Shown: piece after piece, positions 23,147 through 36,049 of the stretch
Numbering within the stretch: the stretch's first letter is position 1
How the letters are laid out: each line of letters opens with the position of its first letter
NCBI RefSeq assembly: GCF_033807715.1
Contig: NC_084597.1
Span: 4,518,558 to 4,582,557, forward strand
From: Cololabis saira
Lineage: Eukaryota > Chordata > Actinopteri > Beloniformes > Belonidae
DNA: 64,000 nucleotides
Direction of reading: 5' to 3'
Notes under the pieces: generated by a model
The model's input: the letters and a program-made list of their open reading frames with translations, nothing else
What the model was told of the DNA's origin: nothing
Databases searched by the model: none
Made by a program: the position numbers and the translations under genes

Positions 23147-23937
23147 AGGGATTGTGACATGAAAAACACATTTTTCTTGATTTTTTGTGTTTTGTTGGGT
23201 GTCTTGACATCAATTACACCCAAAAAACAACAAACTTTTAACATTCAGTGTATTGTGTGCTTTCTGGGATTTTCCGCATAACTATGCAAAAACGGCGCAT
23301 GTGGTTTGGTGGCGGATCGTTACGTAACGATCCGCTAAATCACCGCCCCCTCCACCCAGCTCCCTGCCTCCGCTCCTCTCCAGCGCACCATAAAGGCTGA
23401 TTTATGGTTCCGCGTTACACCGACGGCGTAAGGTTACGCGGCGACGCGCACCATACGCTGAACCCTACGGCGTAGGCTCTGCGTCGATTTAACGCGGAAC
23501 CATAAATGAGGCTTAACAAGGAGCTGTTTAGAGGCTCTTTTGTTCTAATCACCGGAGGAAAACTGCTAAGAAGACCCGCGGCCACTGACTGGACTTAAGA
23601 TAAGGGGACAGTGCTGCTTGCATGCCTTTATTTTTATGATTGTTTGCTGTGGTTCGCCCTCCTGCTTTTCCGTGCATGCTTCGCCTGTCGCTCCGACGCC
23701 GCTGTGAGCGTATGGCTGGAGGAGGAGGAGGTTTGGAGGAGGAGCGGAGCAATGATTGACAGGAAAGGGGGGAAAGGAAGCATTTTTCACGGCGCAAAAA
23801 AACACTGTAATAAAAAGCCAGGAAAAGATTACTAGAGTGAAGTTTTTCTTGTTACACTCTTTTAGACACATTTGAGGGATGTTGGCCAAGACTTTTAATA
23901 GTGTTAAAAGCATGTTAAAAATGATGTCACAATACCT
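23147..23937. mobile_element. TTAA-target DNA element, 791 bp
   Basis: Left end AGGGATTGTGACATGAAAAA; right end ATGATGTCACAATACCT. Flanked by TTAA at 23143-23146 and 23938-23941. It carries a complete FB foldback at 23394-23514. Termini differ from 18269-19569, so this is a separate family with the same target type. Confidence 0.82.
23394..23514. repeat. FB foldback element, most complete copy
   Basis: Left arm AAGGCTGATTTATGGTTCCG and right arm CGGAACCATAAATGAGGCTT are inverted repeats. The middle has ACGGCGTA/TACGCCGT-type words and GCGGCGACGCGCACCATACG. At about 121 bp this is the reference copy for the half-copies at 5550, 15600 and 51335. Confidence 0.8.
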
Positions 23938-24118
23938 TTAAAATCCGTCTAGCTGACGTGACCCAGGCAGACCAAACAACAGGCTTCAGCTTGAGCGGCC
24001 GTTTTCCGCTTGGTCCTAGTGCTGACCGGTCTCCATTTAATATAGCGTAACATTGTTTTTGGACGGTAAAAACTGCAGGGGACCAAAACTGCCTTTTGAA
24101 AAAGTGCAGGATACATGT

Positions 24119-24146
24119 CCCCCCCCCCCCCCCCCCCCCCCCCCCC
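24119..24146. repeat. Poly-C run of 28
   Basis: An uninterrupted homopolymer of about 28 C, whose length is unreliable in most sequencing chemistries. Confidence 0.95.
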
Positions 24147-24466
24147 ATATTACGTCCGTGTATGAACGTACAGTCAGTGTGAGCAGAGACCTGTCGCATC
24201 AGAGCATCAGGTCCGTCCCAGCCGGTGTTCTGCCAATTTCTGCTCCCTGCCGAAAAAATGCTACGTTTGGGTTCTGCGCATGCGCACAGTCGATTTTCAA
24301 AGTTTGCATCATTTCTTGCACGATGTAAAATGGATAATGGGATGTTGATTATTTGATCCTTCAAAATACACAACCCATGACATGAATGCATTACACTTTG
24401 TGAACATTATACGATAAAGAGAAAAAAAACAACAATTCTATGGCTTTATTTGATATTCATTCAGTC

Positions 24467-24570
24467 ATTCGCCTTTATTTAACCAGGCAGGTCATTAAGA
24501 ACATTCTTATTTACAATGACGGCCTGGCAAGAGACAAGGACCACTTGGGGGTGAAAGGAAGTGGTTTAGG
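24467..24570 (-). mobile_element. LINE 3' UTR fragment
   Basis: CGCCTTTATTTAACCAGGCA, then ACGGCCTGGCAAGAGACAAG, is the reverse complement of a familiar fish LINE 3' region ending in a CTGGTTAAATAAAGG-like stretch. Confidence 0.5.
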
Positions 24571-25131
24571 GAGTAAAACACAGTAAAGTTGTGGCTCTAC
24601 AAAGGTGGAAAACCTTTAGGTAGCATTTTTTGGCAAAGCTGCAGAAATGGGCAGAAACTGGCTCTCGGCTCTGCGCGTGGCCGCGCGCGGCCGCGCGCTC
24701 CTGATCGGGATCGCGGATGGAAGCTCAATAATAATATAATAATATAATAAAATAAAAAAATTGCAACACGCATTAAAAAACCACAATACAACTTACGTGA
24801 CGTGACGGCGTGACTCCACATGTTGCTGCAAGTTGCAACAACCCCCCTCCCCCTCCCCGCCCCCGGCAGCTTCCAGGAGCTGCGGCTGCGCGTTCCCGCG
24901 GTCTGCGCGCACGCGGCCCGCAGACAGCTTCATGCTTCTAATCCAACTCAAAACATTCATTATAAATCGCCTCTTGCACATACAATGCTCAAATCATATT
25001 ATTTTCAACAATATTTTTACGAAGTTAGAAGTTAATTCGACATTGCATGACAAAGTAAAGATTTATTTCAAAATGAGTTCATATTTTGAATAAAGTCGGT
25101 GACAAACTGTCCCAAATATAGAATGGATATC
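24571..25131. other. No recognised gene; GC-rich patches
   Basis: CG-rich patches at 24655-24715 (GCGCGCGGCCGCGCGC) and 24835-24930, otherwise AT-rich. Overlapping short open frames show no domain. Confidence 0.45.
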
Positions 25132-26015
25132 AGAATGGAAGCCTGATTAAATGTATTGATTTTGGGTCAATTTGGACCAAGTATTTGAAAGTTAAAACAA
25201 CTTTTATGTTCATGGCGAGACACCGAAATTTGACAACCTCTAACAGCGACGCCCTTTGAGAAAAACTTACAGTTTTCTCTGTCAACCATCGTCAATGTCT
25301 TACCTATTTATCTGACCAACTTTGAGATCCATCCGCTCATCTCCCTTTGAGCACAGATGCATACTAGAAGACATGACAATTCCTGGTGCCAACAGGTGGC
25401 GCTACAACCGATCCTGAATATTCCACCATAGATGTCTTCAGGCTCAGCCTACAATCATGCACATACGTTTTCAACCACATCAAATCATGTATTGCTGAAT
25501 TACAGCCAATTGGTGTTTCATGGCGAGCCTTAAAAATGACCCCAAACTTCGCCGAATCACTACGGTCAAGCCCTCTGCTAAAAACGTAAAAGCTTCGCAA
25601 TTTAGCGTCGGCCATGTGTCTAGATTGTACAAACCAAGTTGTGAGCCAATCTGATAAAATCTCTAGGAGGAGTTCGTTAAAGTACGAGGCCTAGAAATGA
25701 TCAGAATTCATAAAAAATGACATTTTCTGTTCAAAATGCCGGACTTCCTGTGTAACTTAGAGCATGGGTCCAAGAGACTTTTTTGTAGGGCTTTGTCTGA
25801 TATAATAGACACATAAAGGTCATTGCTGTAAGTCAAACCATATTGTGGGGCTCGTCAAAAACATAAAATAGGTGGCGCTATAGAGCCTAATCCTTTTTGA
25901 CCCATGCCTGTCGCCCATAAAATACGTAATTTTACGCGACTCTGGAAGCGTGTGCAAAATTTGGTGAGTTTTTGAGCATTTTAAGGCCTCCAAAAAGGCA
26001 ATTTATTTATGGCGA

Positions 26016-26043
<28 letters not shown>
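25132..26043 (+). repeat. Family R3 repeat, copy B
   Basis: Second copy of 20370-21275, with scattered substitutions and small indels. It is again followed by an (AAT)n run and R1. Confidence 0.85.
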
Positions 26044-26046
<3 letters not shown>

Positions 26047-28206
26047 TAAAGCTGCAAGCAGCGATGAACGGGCCCTCGCACTCACGGCCACCGCCCCCCA
26101 TAAGCATATCAGAAACGACACCACCCACGACTTCCTATGTCAAACCATTCAAAAGTTATAGCAGAAAAAAGGGACAACCAACCAGAAGAAGGGGCGGGGC
26201 TAAATGAGGCCAATGAAGGTCAAGGACTCCATACAGAATCTGATGACACCACCCACGACTCTCTATGTCAAACCATTCAAAAGTTATAGCAGAAAATCGG
26301 GACAACCAATCAGAAGAAAGGGCGGGGCTCATTTTCGCCAATTATGGTCAAGGACTCAATACCTAGTCCCATGACACCACCCACGACTCTTTATGTCAAA
26401 CCTTTCAAAAGTTATGGCAGAGAAAAGTATTCTAGTGGGCGCTGTTGAGCCGTTAGGCAACGCCCATTAATGCAAACCATGAAATATCAAATGTATCGCC
26501 AGGCCTGGCTTTTCTTTAAGTTGCGACATGATACAGGTGTGTACCGATTTTTGTTCATGTACGTCAAACCGTATTGTGGGGCTTGAGGCACAAAGTTTTT
26601 TCTGTCTGAACCAATCAGATGAAGGGTGGGCGCGCTTTTTGCCGTCTAGCGTCGCCACGGTAACACTTTTGAAAGAGAAAAGTAATGCGTGGTGTCGGAG
26701 GATGGAGACGCACGTTTTGATGTATAACACACCTGGGTGCACGTTACAGTTCGGGCCGCATTAATGACCGAAGAAATGGCATAAATTGCGCCAAAATTAC
26801 ACGATTAATTCAAAATGTTCAAAATGGCCGACTTCCTGTTGGGTTTCGGCCATGGCGCCAAGAGACTTTTCTTTAAGTTGTGACATGATACAGGTGTGTA
26901 CCGATTTTGGTGCATGTACGTCAAACCGTATTGTGGGGCTTGAGGCACAAAGTTTTCTAGGGGACGCTGTTGAGCCATTAGGTCCCGCCCATTAATGCAA
27001 ACCATTAAATATCAAATTTTTCACCAGACCTGGCTCAGTGTTTCGAGAGGAGGTAGTAAAACGTTTTTACTTTTAAGTTTAACAGCACACTGGTTGGATG
27101 AAAGCTTCGTGCCACACAGTACAATTCTAAACACAACTTTTATCTTATTTCTAAAGATAAAGGAAGCTCTGAAAACCTTAAAAGGAACCCTGGCTATTAA
27201 GACATGTAGGTCTTAAAAGAAAAAATGTTGGTATCAATTATAACAATGTGATATAAAAAACCTTTTAGATGTCTTCGTTTTTATAAAATTTGAAAATATA
27301 ATTTTTTTTTTTTTCCTTTTTCCTTTTTTTCTACAATTTAACATGTAGGTCGCCATTGTTGTTTACATTCTGGGTAGTGACGTCAGACGGTGGCTCCTGC
27401 TAGCCCCCGTCCACTGTTTTGACACCCAGAAACAGATGAAAACACAGCTAAACAGGTGACGGCGCACCAGAAACACAGATCAAAACACAGCTGAACATTA
27501 AGGTGACGAAGCACCTACAAAAAAGTTAAAAAAAAAAAAAAAAAAAAAGTACAGCACCATAAAGCATGAACTATAAAAACACCATAAAACTCAGATAGAC
27601 TAACAGACCACACGTTTCAACTAGCAGATAGCCGATGCTACAATAAAAACCCCAGCCAGATCTGGCATCATTAAATTAAATAAAGATGTTCTTGCCTATT
27701 TGACGCGAAGTCTGCACCTCCCGTTTCATCAAAGTCCCAGGCCAGTCCCCTCAGCCTCTGGTCTGTCATCACCCAGCACCGAAGCCAGTTTTAGGGGGGG
27801 GCAGGGGTGGGCTATGCCCACCCAAACGTGCATCATGCCCACCGGCGTCTCCATCCCGGCCAGAGCGGAGAGCGGAGGGCGGGTGGCGGAGCGCTGCAGG
27901 CTCTAAAGCCCCGGCTACGCCGTCTACGGCGTAGGCTACGTAGCCTAATGCACTGGTAAGATGCGCATGACTTTGATCATTTTTGCAGATCTCCCGTGCA
28001 TCACAGAACTTTGATCCAGTTTGCCTGAACCGAGACGTCTTATGGGCTCCCTCGTCAGCCTCCACGGCCGGGAGATGCTGCTCATCTATGTTTTAGATAC
28101 CTGTCCCAGTTAAACTAACGCGGCTTATCTTCCCAGAGCCACCGCTCTACGTCATCGCCCCCAGAATGCATTGCGCAGATAAAACATGGCGCCTCCCGCA
28201 TGTCAA
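26044..28206 (+). repeat. Duplicated 2.1-kb block, copy 2
   Basis: Near-identical to 12609-14736 at a constant offset of 13435, becoming 13470 after a 35-bp T/C-rich insertion near 27304. It ends directly at the gap starting at 28207, so its true extent is unknown. The first part (26046-27035) is an R1 repeat. Confidence 0.9.
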
Positions 28207-28706
28207 NNNNNNNNNNNNNNNNNNNNNNNNNNNNNNNNNNNNNNNNNNNNNNNNNNNNNNNNNNNNNNNNNNNNNNNNNNNNNNNNNNNNNNNNNNNNNN
28301 NNNNNNNNNNNNNNNNNNNNNNNNNNNNNNNNNNNNNNNNNNNNNNNNNNNNNNNNNNNNNNNNNNNNNNNNNNNNNNNNNNNNNNNNNNNNNNNNNNNN
28401 NNNNNNNNNNNNNNNNNNNNNNNNNNNNNNNNNNNNNNNNNNNNNNNNNNNNNNNNNNNNNNNNNNNNNNNNNNNNNNNNNNNNNNNNNNNNNNNNNNNN
28501 NNNNNNNNNNNNNNNNNNNNNNNNNNNNNNNNNNNNNNNNNNNNNNNNNNNNNNNNNNNNNNNNNNNNNNNNNNNNNNNNNNNNNNNNNNNNNNNNNNNN
28601 NNNNNNNNNNNNNNNNNNNNNNNNNNNNNNNNNNNNNNNNNNNNNNNNNNNNNNNNNNNNNNNNNNNNNNNNNNNNNNNNNNNNNNNNNNNNNNNNNNNN
28701 NNNNNN
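28207..28706. other. Assembly gap (500 N)
   Basis: Exactly 500 N, a placeholder of fixed size rather than measured length. Open frames across it have no meaning. Confidence 0.99.
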
Positions 28707-28861
28707 AGACCCGTTGAGCACAATTATAGCAGTTTAAAAAGTTTTGAAGAACCTTGGTTTAACTATGTACCAGTACTAGTATTTTTACTGCAGCATGTGT
28801 TTTGTAATATTCACTGAGTCTTCAGCATTTACTGAGAAAGTACGAATTAGAAGGTGGGCAT

Positions 28862-29925
<1,064 letters not shown>

Positions 29926-30462
29926 GTGTGCATTTCCGTTTATGTGAGGCCGTGAGAGTAATTATATCAGTGTTAGCTGTGGGGACTATAGATATGCTAA
30001 TTCATCCCAAACATTCATTGCCAGACAAACAAAAATGTTCATTTGTAGCTGCAGCCTCTGCTCGTTCACAGCGGAGCTCGGCTGAACTGTGGAGTAAAGG
30101 TAGTTGCTTCGCTCAAAAGATTTGTTCCTTCAAGCAAATCAGCGGCGACTGGCTCAACACTAAACGAAGCAGTGAAGGTTAATCCTGAAATTGTGGGTGT
30201 TGGAGTGTCTCTCTGCAGCGTTTTGACCGGAGCGTGTCACACCCATTTCATCAAAAATCACATTTTTGTGAAAATATTTAGCAAAAGCTTTGCTTTTTTA
30301 AAAAAATATATGGTCGCCAGTTCAAAAGGAAATTAGAGCAGGCTTGTAATTCTGATTTTTTCCCTTTTTTTAATGTTTCAAGTTTTAAGCCTGGCTTATA
30401 ATTTGGCTTTTGTTTATATCACCTTATTAACCAATTCCTGATTGGGTTATTAGCTACATGTG

Positions 30463-30560
30463 TTTAGAGTTTAGAGTTTAGAGTTTATTAATTTAGCACA
30501 AAAAGATGCATAAAGCACTGCGCAAGGAGGGAACGAAGTTCTATAGCGAACTTGTACAAG
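30463..30560 (-). mobile_element. Possible LINE 3' end with TTTAGAG tail
   Basis: Three to four TTTAGAG units lead into TTTATTAATTTAGCACAAAA. The arrangement resembles other reversed LINE termini here. Clade unknown. Confidence 0.35.
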
Positions 30561-30984
30561 GTTCCACCCCTGTCAAAAAAACAAAACAAAGGACAAGCAG
30601 ACAGCATGCATGAGCTAAACAACAACAAAAGACAAAGATCAATAGCAACAGGAATTCAAGTACTTGAAACAACTAATAGTAAAAAACACAAAGAAAGAAC
30701 AAAAAATGTGACAAAAGCAGTACAATGAGAAAGAATATATAATTAAAGGTCGATAAAATTAAAGTTTATGGTTGATGAAACTTTGGACTCGTCAGACGTG
30801 GAAGGAGTAACGTTAGGTCGAGCTGTAACGTTAAAATCTCCAGCTTTAGGCTTTGTTATTGTCACTAATTCATCCTTCAGGTCAAACTAGCATTAAATAG
30901 GAAATAGCCAAGTCAATTTTGCAACAAATGTTCTTTTCTTAAACAGCTACTAGCTCGTTTTTCCGCTCTAAAGTTGACATTAGT

Positions 30985-31075
30985 TACTAGGGGTGTAACG
31001 ATACTCTAATCTCACGATACGGTAGGATACACGATATTGAGGTCACGATAACGATACGATATTATAGCAGTACTT
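30985..31075 (+). mobile_element. DNA-transposon end fragment (GGGGTGTAACGATAC)
   Basis: AGGGGTGTAACGATACTCTA followed by repeated ACGATA words is the style of a DNA-element terminus widespread in vertebrates. No partner end is seen before the LTR at 31287. Confidence 0.45.
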
Positions 31076-31286
31076 TTTTTACAACCTTGAATGAGGAACA
31101 TATGACTGGAAAAAATTGTCTTTTATTTGAAAGACAAAATACAAAACAATGCTGTGCATTTGCCCTATTGTTACAGTTTGTAATGCTTTATAACTGTTTA
31201 AGTTTTAAAGAGAAAGCCAGGCCAACCATTTTCCACAAACTGAACTAAAAGTAAATGTCAGGTTTGCATTATGCATCTTCAGTTTC

Positions 31287-31623
31287 TGTCAGGATTTGAC
31301 ATTTCCCCTTTTTGTTTTGCAGCCCATGTCCCTGAGTTTCAGTTCTCTTGATCCTCCTGTTTCCAATCTGCCCTGATTGTCTGCACCTGTGTCTCGTTAT
31401 CCTTTGTGTATATCTAGTCTTGTCTTTCCCCTGCTCCTCGCTGGTTTGTACTCTTTGCTCCCTCCATGGTCTCCTAGTCAGTTTTCTTGTTTATGTTCCT
31501 GGTCCGTTTTATTATACTGCTCAGCAGTGCTTTTGGTTTTGTTTTTGCAAATAAATTCAAGTTTTTTGGAACTCCTGCCTCATGCTCTCCTGCGTTTGGG
31601 TCCTCATCAAACCATTCCTGACA
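31287..31623 (+). mobile_element. LTR, Gypsy style
   Basis: 337 bp from TGTCAGGATTTGACA to CCATTCCTGACA, with AAATAAATTCAAG as a polyadenylation-like signal and CCTGCGTTTGGGTCCTCATC near its end. It matches the solo LTR at 32930-33284 in organisation, notably the CTGCACCTGTGTCTCGTTAT and CTCCTGCCTC words. A leader-like region follows, so this is probably a 5' LTR whose partner is lost. Confidence 0.75.
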
Positions 31624-31624
31624 G

Positions 31625-31933
31625 AACGGACCAGCCAGAACGGACCCAGCGGGAGAGTATATTAATCTCCTCAAGTTCTTCTGCCGGGAGTCGGAGAAGA
31701 ACATGCGCCGGGTCGAGGAGGAGGAGTCCCCCTTCCGGTTCCTGGCTCGAGGGGGGCCCAGGTGTGTTCGATCCCAGGGGAGACGACGTCGGCGCCAGCC
31801 CCAGTCTGTTCCTGCTCTCGTGAGGGTCCTGGACGAACCTCACTCTGTTCCCGAGGTAGTCCCGGATGCACCCCAGCCTCTTTCCCCCTTCTGGGGAACA
31901 CGCCTGGCTCGAGGGAGGTCCAGGTGTGTTTAA
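31625..31933 (+). pseudogene. LTR-element leader ORF, gag-like, truncated
   Basis: Directly after the LTR a frame of about 103 codons runs to a stop at 31931-31933, including DPAGEYINLLKFFCRESEK and then MRRVEEEESPFRFLARGG. Proline/serine-rich text follows in other frames to about 32100, where GTGGTCCCGG-like phrases recur. I recognise no capsid, protease, reverse transcriptase or integrase motif. Position alone suggests a gag remnant or a non-autonomous element. No typical start codon decides the N-terminus. Confidence 0.45.
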
Positions 31934-32100
31934 CCCTCGGGGAGACGACGTTGGCGCCAGCCCCAGTCTGTTCCTGTTCCGGCGGTGGTCCCGGGTGCAT
32001 CGTCTCCTGTTTCGGCGGTGGCCCCGGGCGTATCGTCTCCTGTTTCGCCGGTTTCTCGCTCCTGTGATGGTCCCGGACCACCCTCAGCCAGCGCTCTCTA

Positions 32101-32929
32101 GTTATCTCTATGATTCCTCCTCATTTCACCACAAAAACCTCAATAAAGTGGCAGAAAGAAATAATATCCTATTATTATATAGGTCCCGGAACATCGGACG
32201 GGAGGGAGAGAAAAGGTCCTGTAAGTGGGGAAAAAAACAACATTTAATAACTGCGTGTGGTGACGCAATCAAATAGCGAACAGCGTGGAATGAGCAGGGT
32301 GTGGTGTTAAATGCAGCAAACATGTCAGCATGTCAGATCATTACTGAGATGTGGGGAAAAAGCAGAGGACACGAGAAATGATCCAGGCTGAGTTGGATTT
32401 GGGAAACGGCTTGGAGCTTCGCCGGTGTATGGAGAAGGATTGTGGACCAGGTAGATATGTCCGCAAACGACAAATCTGGCAGGTTTTTGGCAGACTGGAG
32501 TGGAGTCAGCAATTGATTAGCTATTATATACGGATCGAAACCTAAAGTGTCAGTTTTCTGTAGATACCGTTGCTGTTCTTCGGGAGTGAAGTGAGTTATT
32601 AGGTGAGACGTCATATTGGCTGCGCGACGTGAAGGTCCTCGGTCGGTCCTCAAGATGGCGCTGACAACAAAAAATGTCACGTGACTGAAACCCATGAATA
32701 CTGATGATTGGGATTTTTCGACGTACCAGCCACATTATTCCAAATAGCTTAACAGTCCAATTCCAGCCCCAGATATGTTATATCACTATTCCAGGCTGTC
32801 ATTCCAACCAAGTTAGAATATTTCTAGGAATTTAGCTAGTGGCTCTATGGAATCAACAAAGAATGGGATGATCTTTTAGTTCTGTACCCAAGGGAACTAT
32901 AGGTTCTACAAGCAGCTCTCAGTCTAAAG
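32101..32929. other. No recognised gene
   Basis: Contains CTCAATAAAGTGG near 32139, a polyadenylation-like signal possibly belonging to the LTR element. Open frames here (for example minus strand 32333-32695) have no domain I recognise. Confidence 0.4.
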
Positions 32930-33284
32930 TGTCAAGCCTTTGTCAGCCTGGTGTGGTGAGGACCCAGATGCAGGAGAGAGAGGGAGGCCGGAGGCAGGAG
33001 TTCTCAAAAAACAAAGATTTATTCCAAAACCAAAAACAAAGCGCTGCTTGGCAGGATAAAAAAAACTAAATAAACAGGGATCAAAAAACTTGAGGAGGAA
33101 ACCGTGGCAGGAAACATGGAGGGAAGAACAGTGCGGTCCGACAGGGAACAAGGGAATGACAAGACCAGATATACACAGGGGATAACGAGACACGACGAGA
33201 CACAGGTGCAGACAATCAGGGCAGATGGGACACAGGCGGGGCAAAACAGAAACTGAAAGCTGGGGGGAATGTCAAACCTTGACA
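32930..33284 (-). mobile_element. Solo LTR with 5-bp TSD
   Basis: Read on the minus strand it runs TGTCAAGGTTTGACATTCCC to GGCTGACAAAGGCTTGACA, so it starts TG and ends CA with TGTCAAG/CTTGACA inverted ends. The flanks TAAAG (32925-32929) and TAAAG (33285-33289) are a perfect 5-bp TSD as made by Ty3/Gypsy-type integrases. No internal region is present: the element was reduced by recombination between LTRs. Confidence 0.88.
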
Positions 33285-33323
33285 TAAAGTAAAAGAACAG
33301 GGAAATTCTATTGATACCATATT

Positions 33324-33753
33324 CAATTCAATTGAATTACATTTTATTTATATAGCGTCTAATACAACAAAAGTTGTCTCTAGACGCTTTCCAGGGACCC
33401 ATACCCAGAACATGACCCCCGAGCAATTATTACATAAACAATGGCAGGTAAAAACTCCCCTAGTGGGAGAAAAACCTTAAGGCAAACAGTGGCAAGAAAA
33501 ACTCCCCTTTAGGAGGGAAGAAAACTGGACCAGGACCTGGATCATAAGGGGGGACCCTCCTGCCGAAGGCCAGACTAGTGGGTCAGGGACGGCAGCAGCA
33601 CAGCAGGCAGGTGGAAGCAGCAACGGGATGACCGGGGGTGGGGACCGCAGGCCAGCATGAAGCTCCTGAAGCTCCGGCCCAATCAGCAAGTCCCAGGATG
33701 GGGTGCAGGGTCGGGGAAAGGTTGAAAAGGGGCAGGGCCATATCTTGAGACAA
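33324..33753 (-). mobile_element. LINE 3' UTR and tail, same family as 54.0-54.8 kb
   Basis: On the minus strand it includes CTTGCTGATTGGGCCGGAGC and CATGCTGGCCTGCGGTCC, also present at 54642-54691. It ends with a TATATAAATAAAATGTAATT-like terminus and an ATTGAA tail. That links this UTR to the LINE whose C-terminal frame is at 54019-54329. Confidence 0.75.
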
Positions 33754-35286
33754 GGACTTGGAAATCAAGTATGTTATTCAAACCGTTGATATCTTGCAGA
33801 ATCCTAATGCCCTTCTCTTCCCAAGCTCTAAAGACAAAAGGCCTCCCTCCAGTCAACATATTATTGTTTCTCCATAACGGAGAAGATTTACACCATTTGC
33901 TTTTGAATCCTATAAACTTCTTCTTTCAGGATTAATTAATTATCATTTAATTCAATTCACTTGTGAAAAACGCCTGCATTCTGCAAACCTCACACTATAA
34001 TTTGGCAAAAGTCCCTCCTCTTCTGCTCGGGTATTTCTATTTTGCTCATTCATGCAACTGTGATGACGATCAGTCTCTCAGTGTCACATCAGCTGGAAGG
34101 ACACTGTGTACATTTCTCAGAAGCATTTCCAATAATCACACAACCTTGAAAGGACGTGGCCTTTGTGTCTTTGTCTGCGGTGCAAAACGCAGCTCAAAGG
34201 ATCGCACCCTTGAGCACCCAAAGGTGGAGGAACATGGCCACGATAAATAGCTGGAAATGAGATTAGTTAACCTTGTTCTGTCGTTGCCTGTACACCATCT
34301 TCTCTGTTTGGTATAATTGAGGCCAGCGACGAAACATCAGCACGGGTTAAAAAAAATCACCGGAATGATTGTTACTAATTAATTTTCATAAGACAAACTT
34401 TGATCAAAGGGTTGAGAGTTTATGAAGCAGATATGTGACTCTATTTAAAGAGTCATTCAGACTTATTTTGTTACGCGGTTCCAAGCTGAAACCTTGACAA
34501 GAATAAAGTGATTCATTACCTATAGACTGTTGTTTTTAAGTTGACCTCCTAAAGTTTAAGTTGGGCATTTAAAGCAATGATTTGCTGCTAAATTATTTTA
34601 CTCTCAACTCAACTCAACTAAATTATTTTAGTCTTTATTTTTTGTTATTTTTATTGTTGGTTGTTGAAGCAGATTCCAGCATCATATGAATCTAGGCTGG
34701 TTATCTATAAGACAAAGGTCTACTTATACTTTGTTACATTTTCTGAGAAATATACTGGTGACACAATCTCCGAAACAACTGTATGACAGATTAAACTATC
34801 ATGTTATTACCATGGTTACAGTAGAATGTCCTGTAGGAATAATTTTGCTTTGCCTCCTGTGAAACAAACTTAAGAAATAGTTAATAATCAGGTGGGATAA
34901 AACTGTTTGAATATATTAAATTTCTACAATATTATAGAGGATTGACTCCAGTGCTTTTAAGGATTGACACGACTACTAACTAGTCCCAAAGTCCTCTCTA
35001 GCAGAATAACCAGCTCCAACACCCCCCTCCACCTCAGAAAAGGAATGAAGAGTAAATGTTACCGATTTAAATTGGCCTGAATTTGGAGATGAAACCTGAA
35101 TTTTAAATATTAAATATTGAAATTATATTATTTACCATTAAAATAATCAGATTACACTGAATCTGATAGAAGATTCTGTCACCTTGGTGTGCAACGGACT
35201 CTCAGTTATCCGAGTCCGAGACCTGGAAAGACCCTGAGACCCGAGACAAAACCAGGACCAAAGACTGTTGAGACCAAGACAAGACC
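33754..35286. other. No recognised gene
   Basis: AT-rich, 1.5 kb, with no transposon terminus or conserved frame I could support. It is among the longest repeat-poor stretches in the window. Confidence 0.45.
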
Positions 35287-35490
35287 TGGGGCCTCATTTA
35301 AAATGGACTGCGTAGGATTCATACTAAAAGTGCACGTACACCCAAAAGCCGAAAATGCCGGGCGCAAAAAAAAATCTGGATCTATAAAACCATGTGCACA
35401 CACATCTGCATGCAATGTTCGCTTTATAAATCACAGTCCAGCTGGAAGGTTGCTCAGCTGAATCCGCCTCATACCCCGCCCTCTACACGC
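35287..35490 (+). mobile_element. DNA-transposon terminus (GGGGCCTCATTT)
   Basis: CTGGGGCCTCATTTAAAATG, then GCGTAGGATTCATACTAAAA and GTGCACGTACACCCAAAAGC. An inverted partner with the same GGGGCCTCAT end lies at about 40468-40507. No TSD matches across the pair, and the 5.2 kb between is full of later insertions. Confidence 0.45.
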
Positions 35491-35639
35491 CCACTTTCTA
35501 CCATAAATGCATATGGATGGGTCTACTGAGCATGCGCAGTGGCTTCCTGCAGCCTGTTTGGCGTCAGAATGAATGAGAGGGTGTCCAGCCACCATGACAC
35601 TGACTTTCACGGAGACTTAGATCTAGATGTTGTAGATGA

Positions 35640-35960
35640 TGTGGAGGACAGGAAAACCACATTATTTGGTGGTCACAGTAAAAGTTAGAATAAGTATATA
35701 AATAGTATACAATAAAATAAAGCGAGTGAGTGGCAGCACGCCGTTGCTGCCCGTTAGTGCCACGACGCAATTACCACTGGGGACAGGGGGGACATGTCCC
35801 CCCCCACTTTTCAAAATCATGTATTTGTACCCCCCACTTTACAGTTTAAAAACTAACGGTAGGCTCAGCCTGTGATTGCAAATCCTCAGGACTGTCTGTG
35901 CGAAAGCGATGCAAAGACAGGAGCGGAGCCCCGCTCCCCCTCCTCCCCTCAGAGCCACAA
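35640..35960 (-). repeat. Inverted copy of family E internal block
   Basis: Reverse complement of parts of 7320-7640. Shared words include AGTTTAAAAACTAACGGTAG, the GGACATGTCCCCCC run and CATTATTTGGTGGTCACAGT. Confidence 0.65.
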
Positions 35961-36049
35961 AACCACAGGACCACAGGACCACAAAAAAGTAAAAGACATT
36001 AACTGCAGAGTCTAGTCATCCTACATGTGTTGGGGAATCGGTTTGGGTT

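Noticed and set aside
28115..28817. Frames of 170-205 codons across N
   Set aside because: Almost all residues are unknown because of the 500-N gap. The same applies to 57272-58248.
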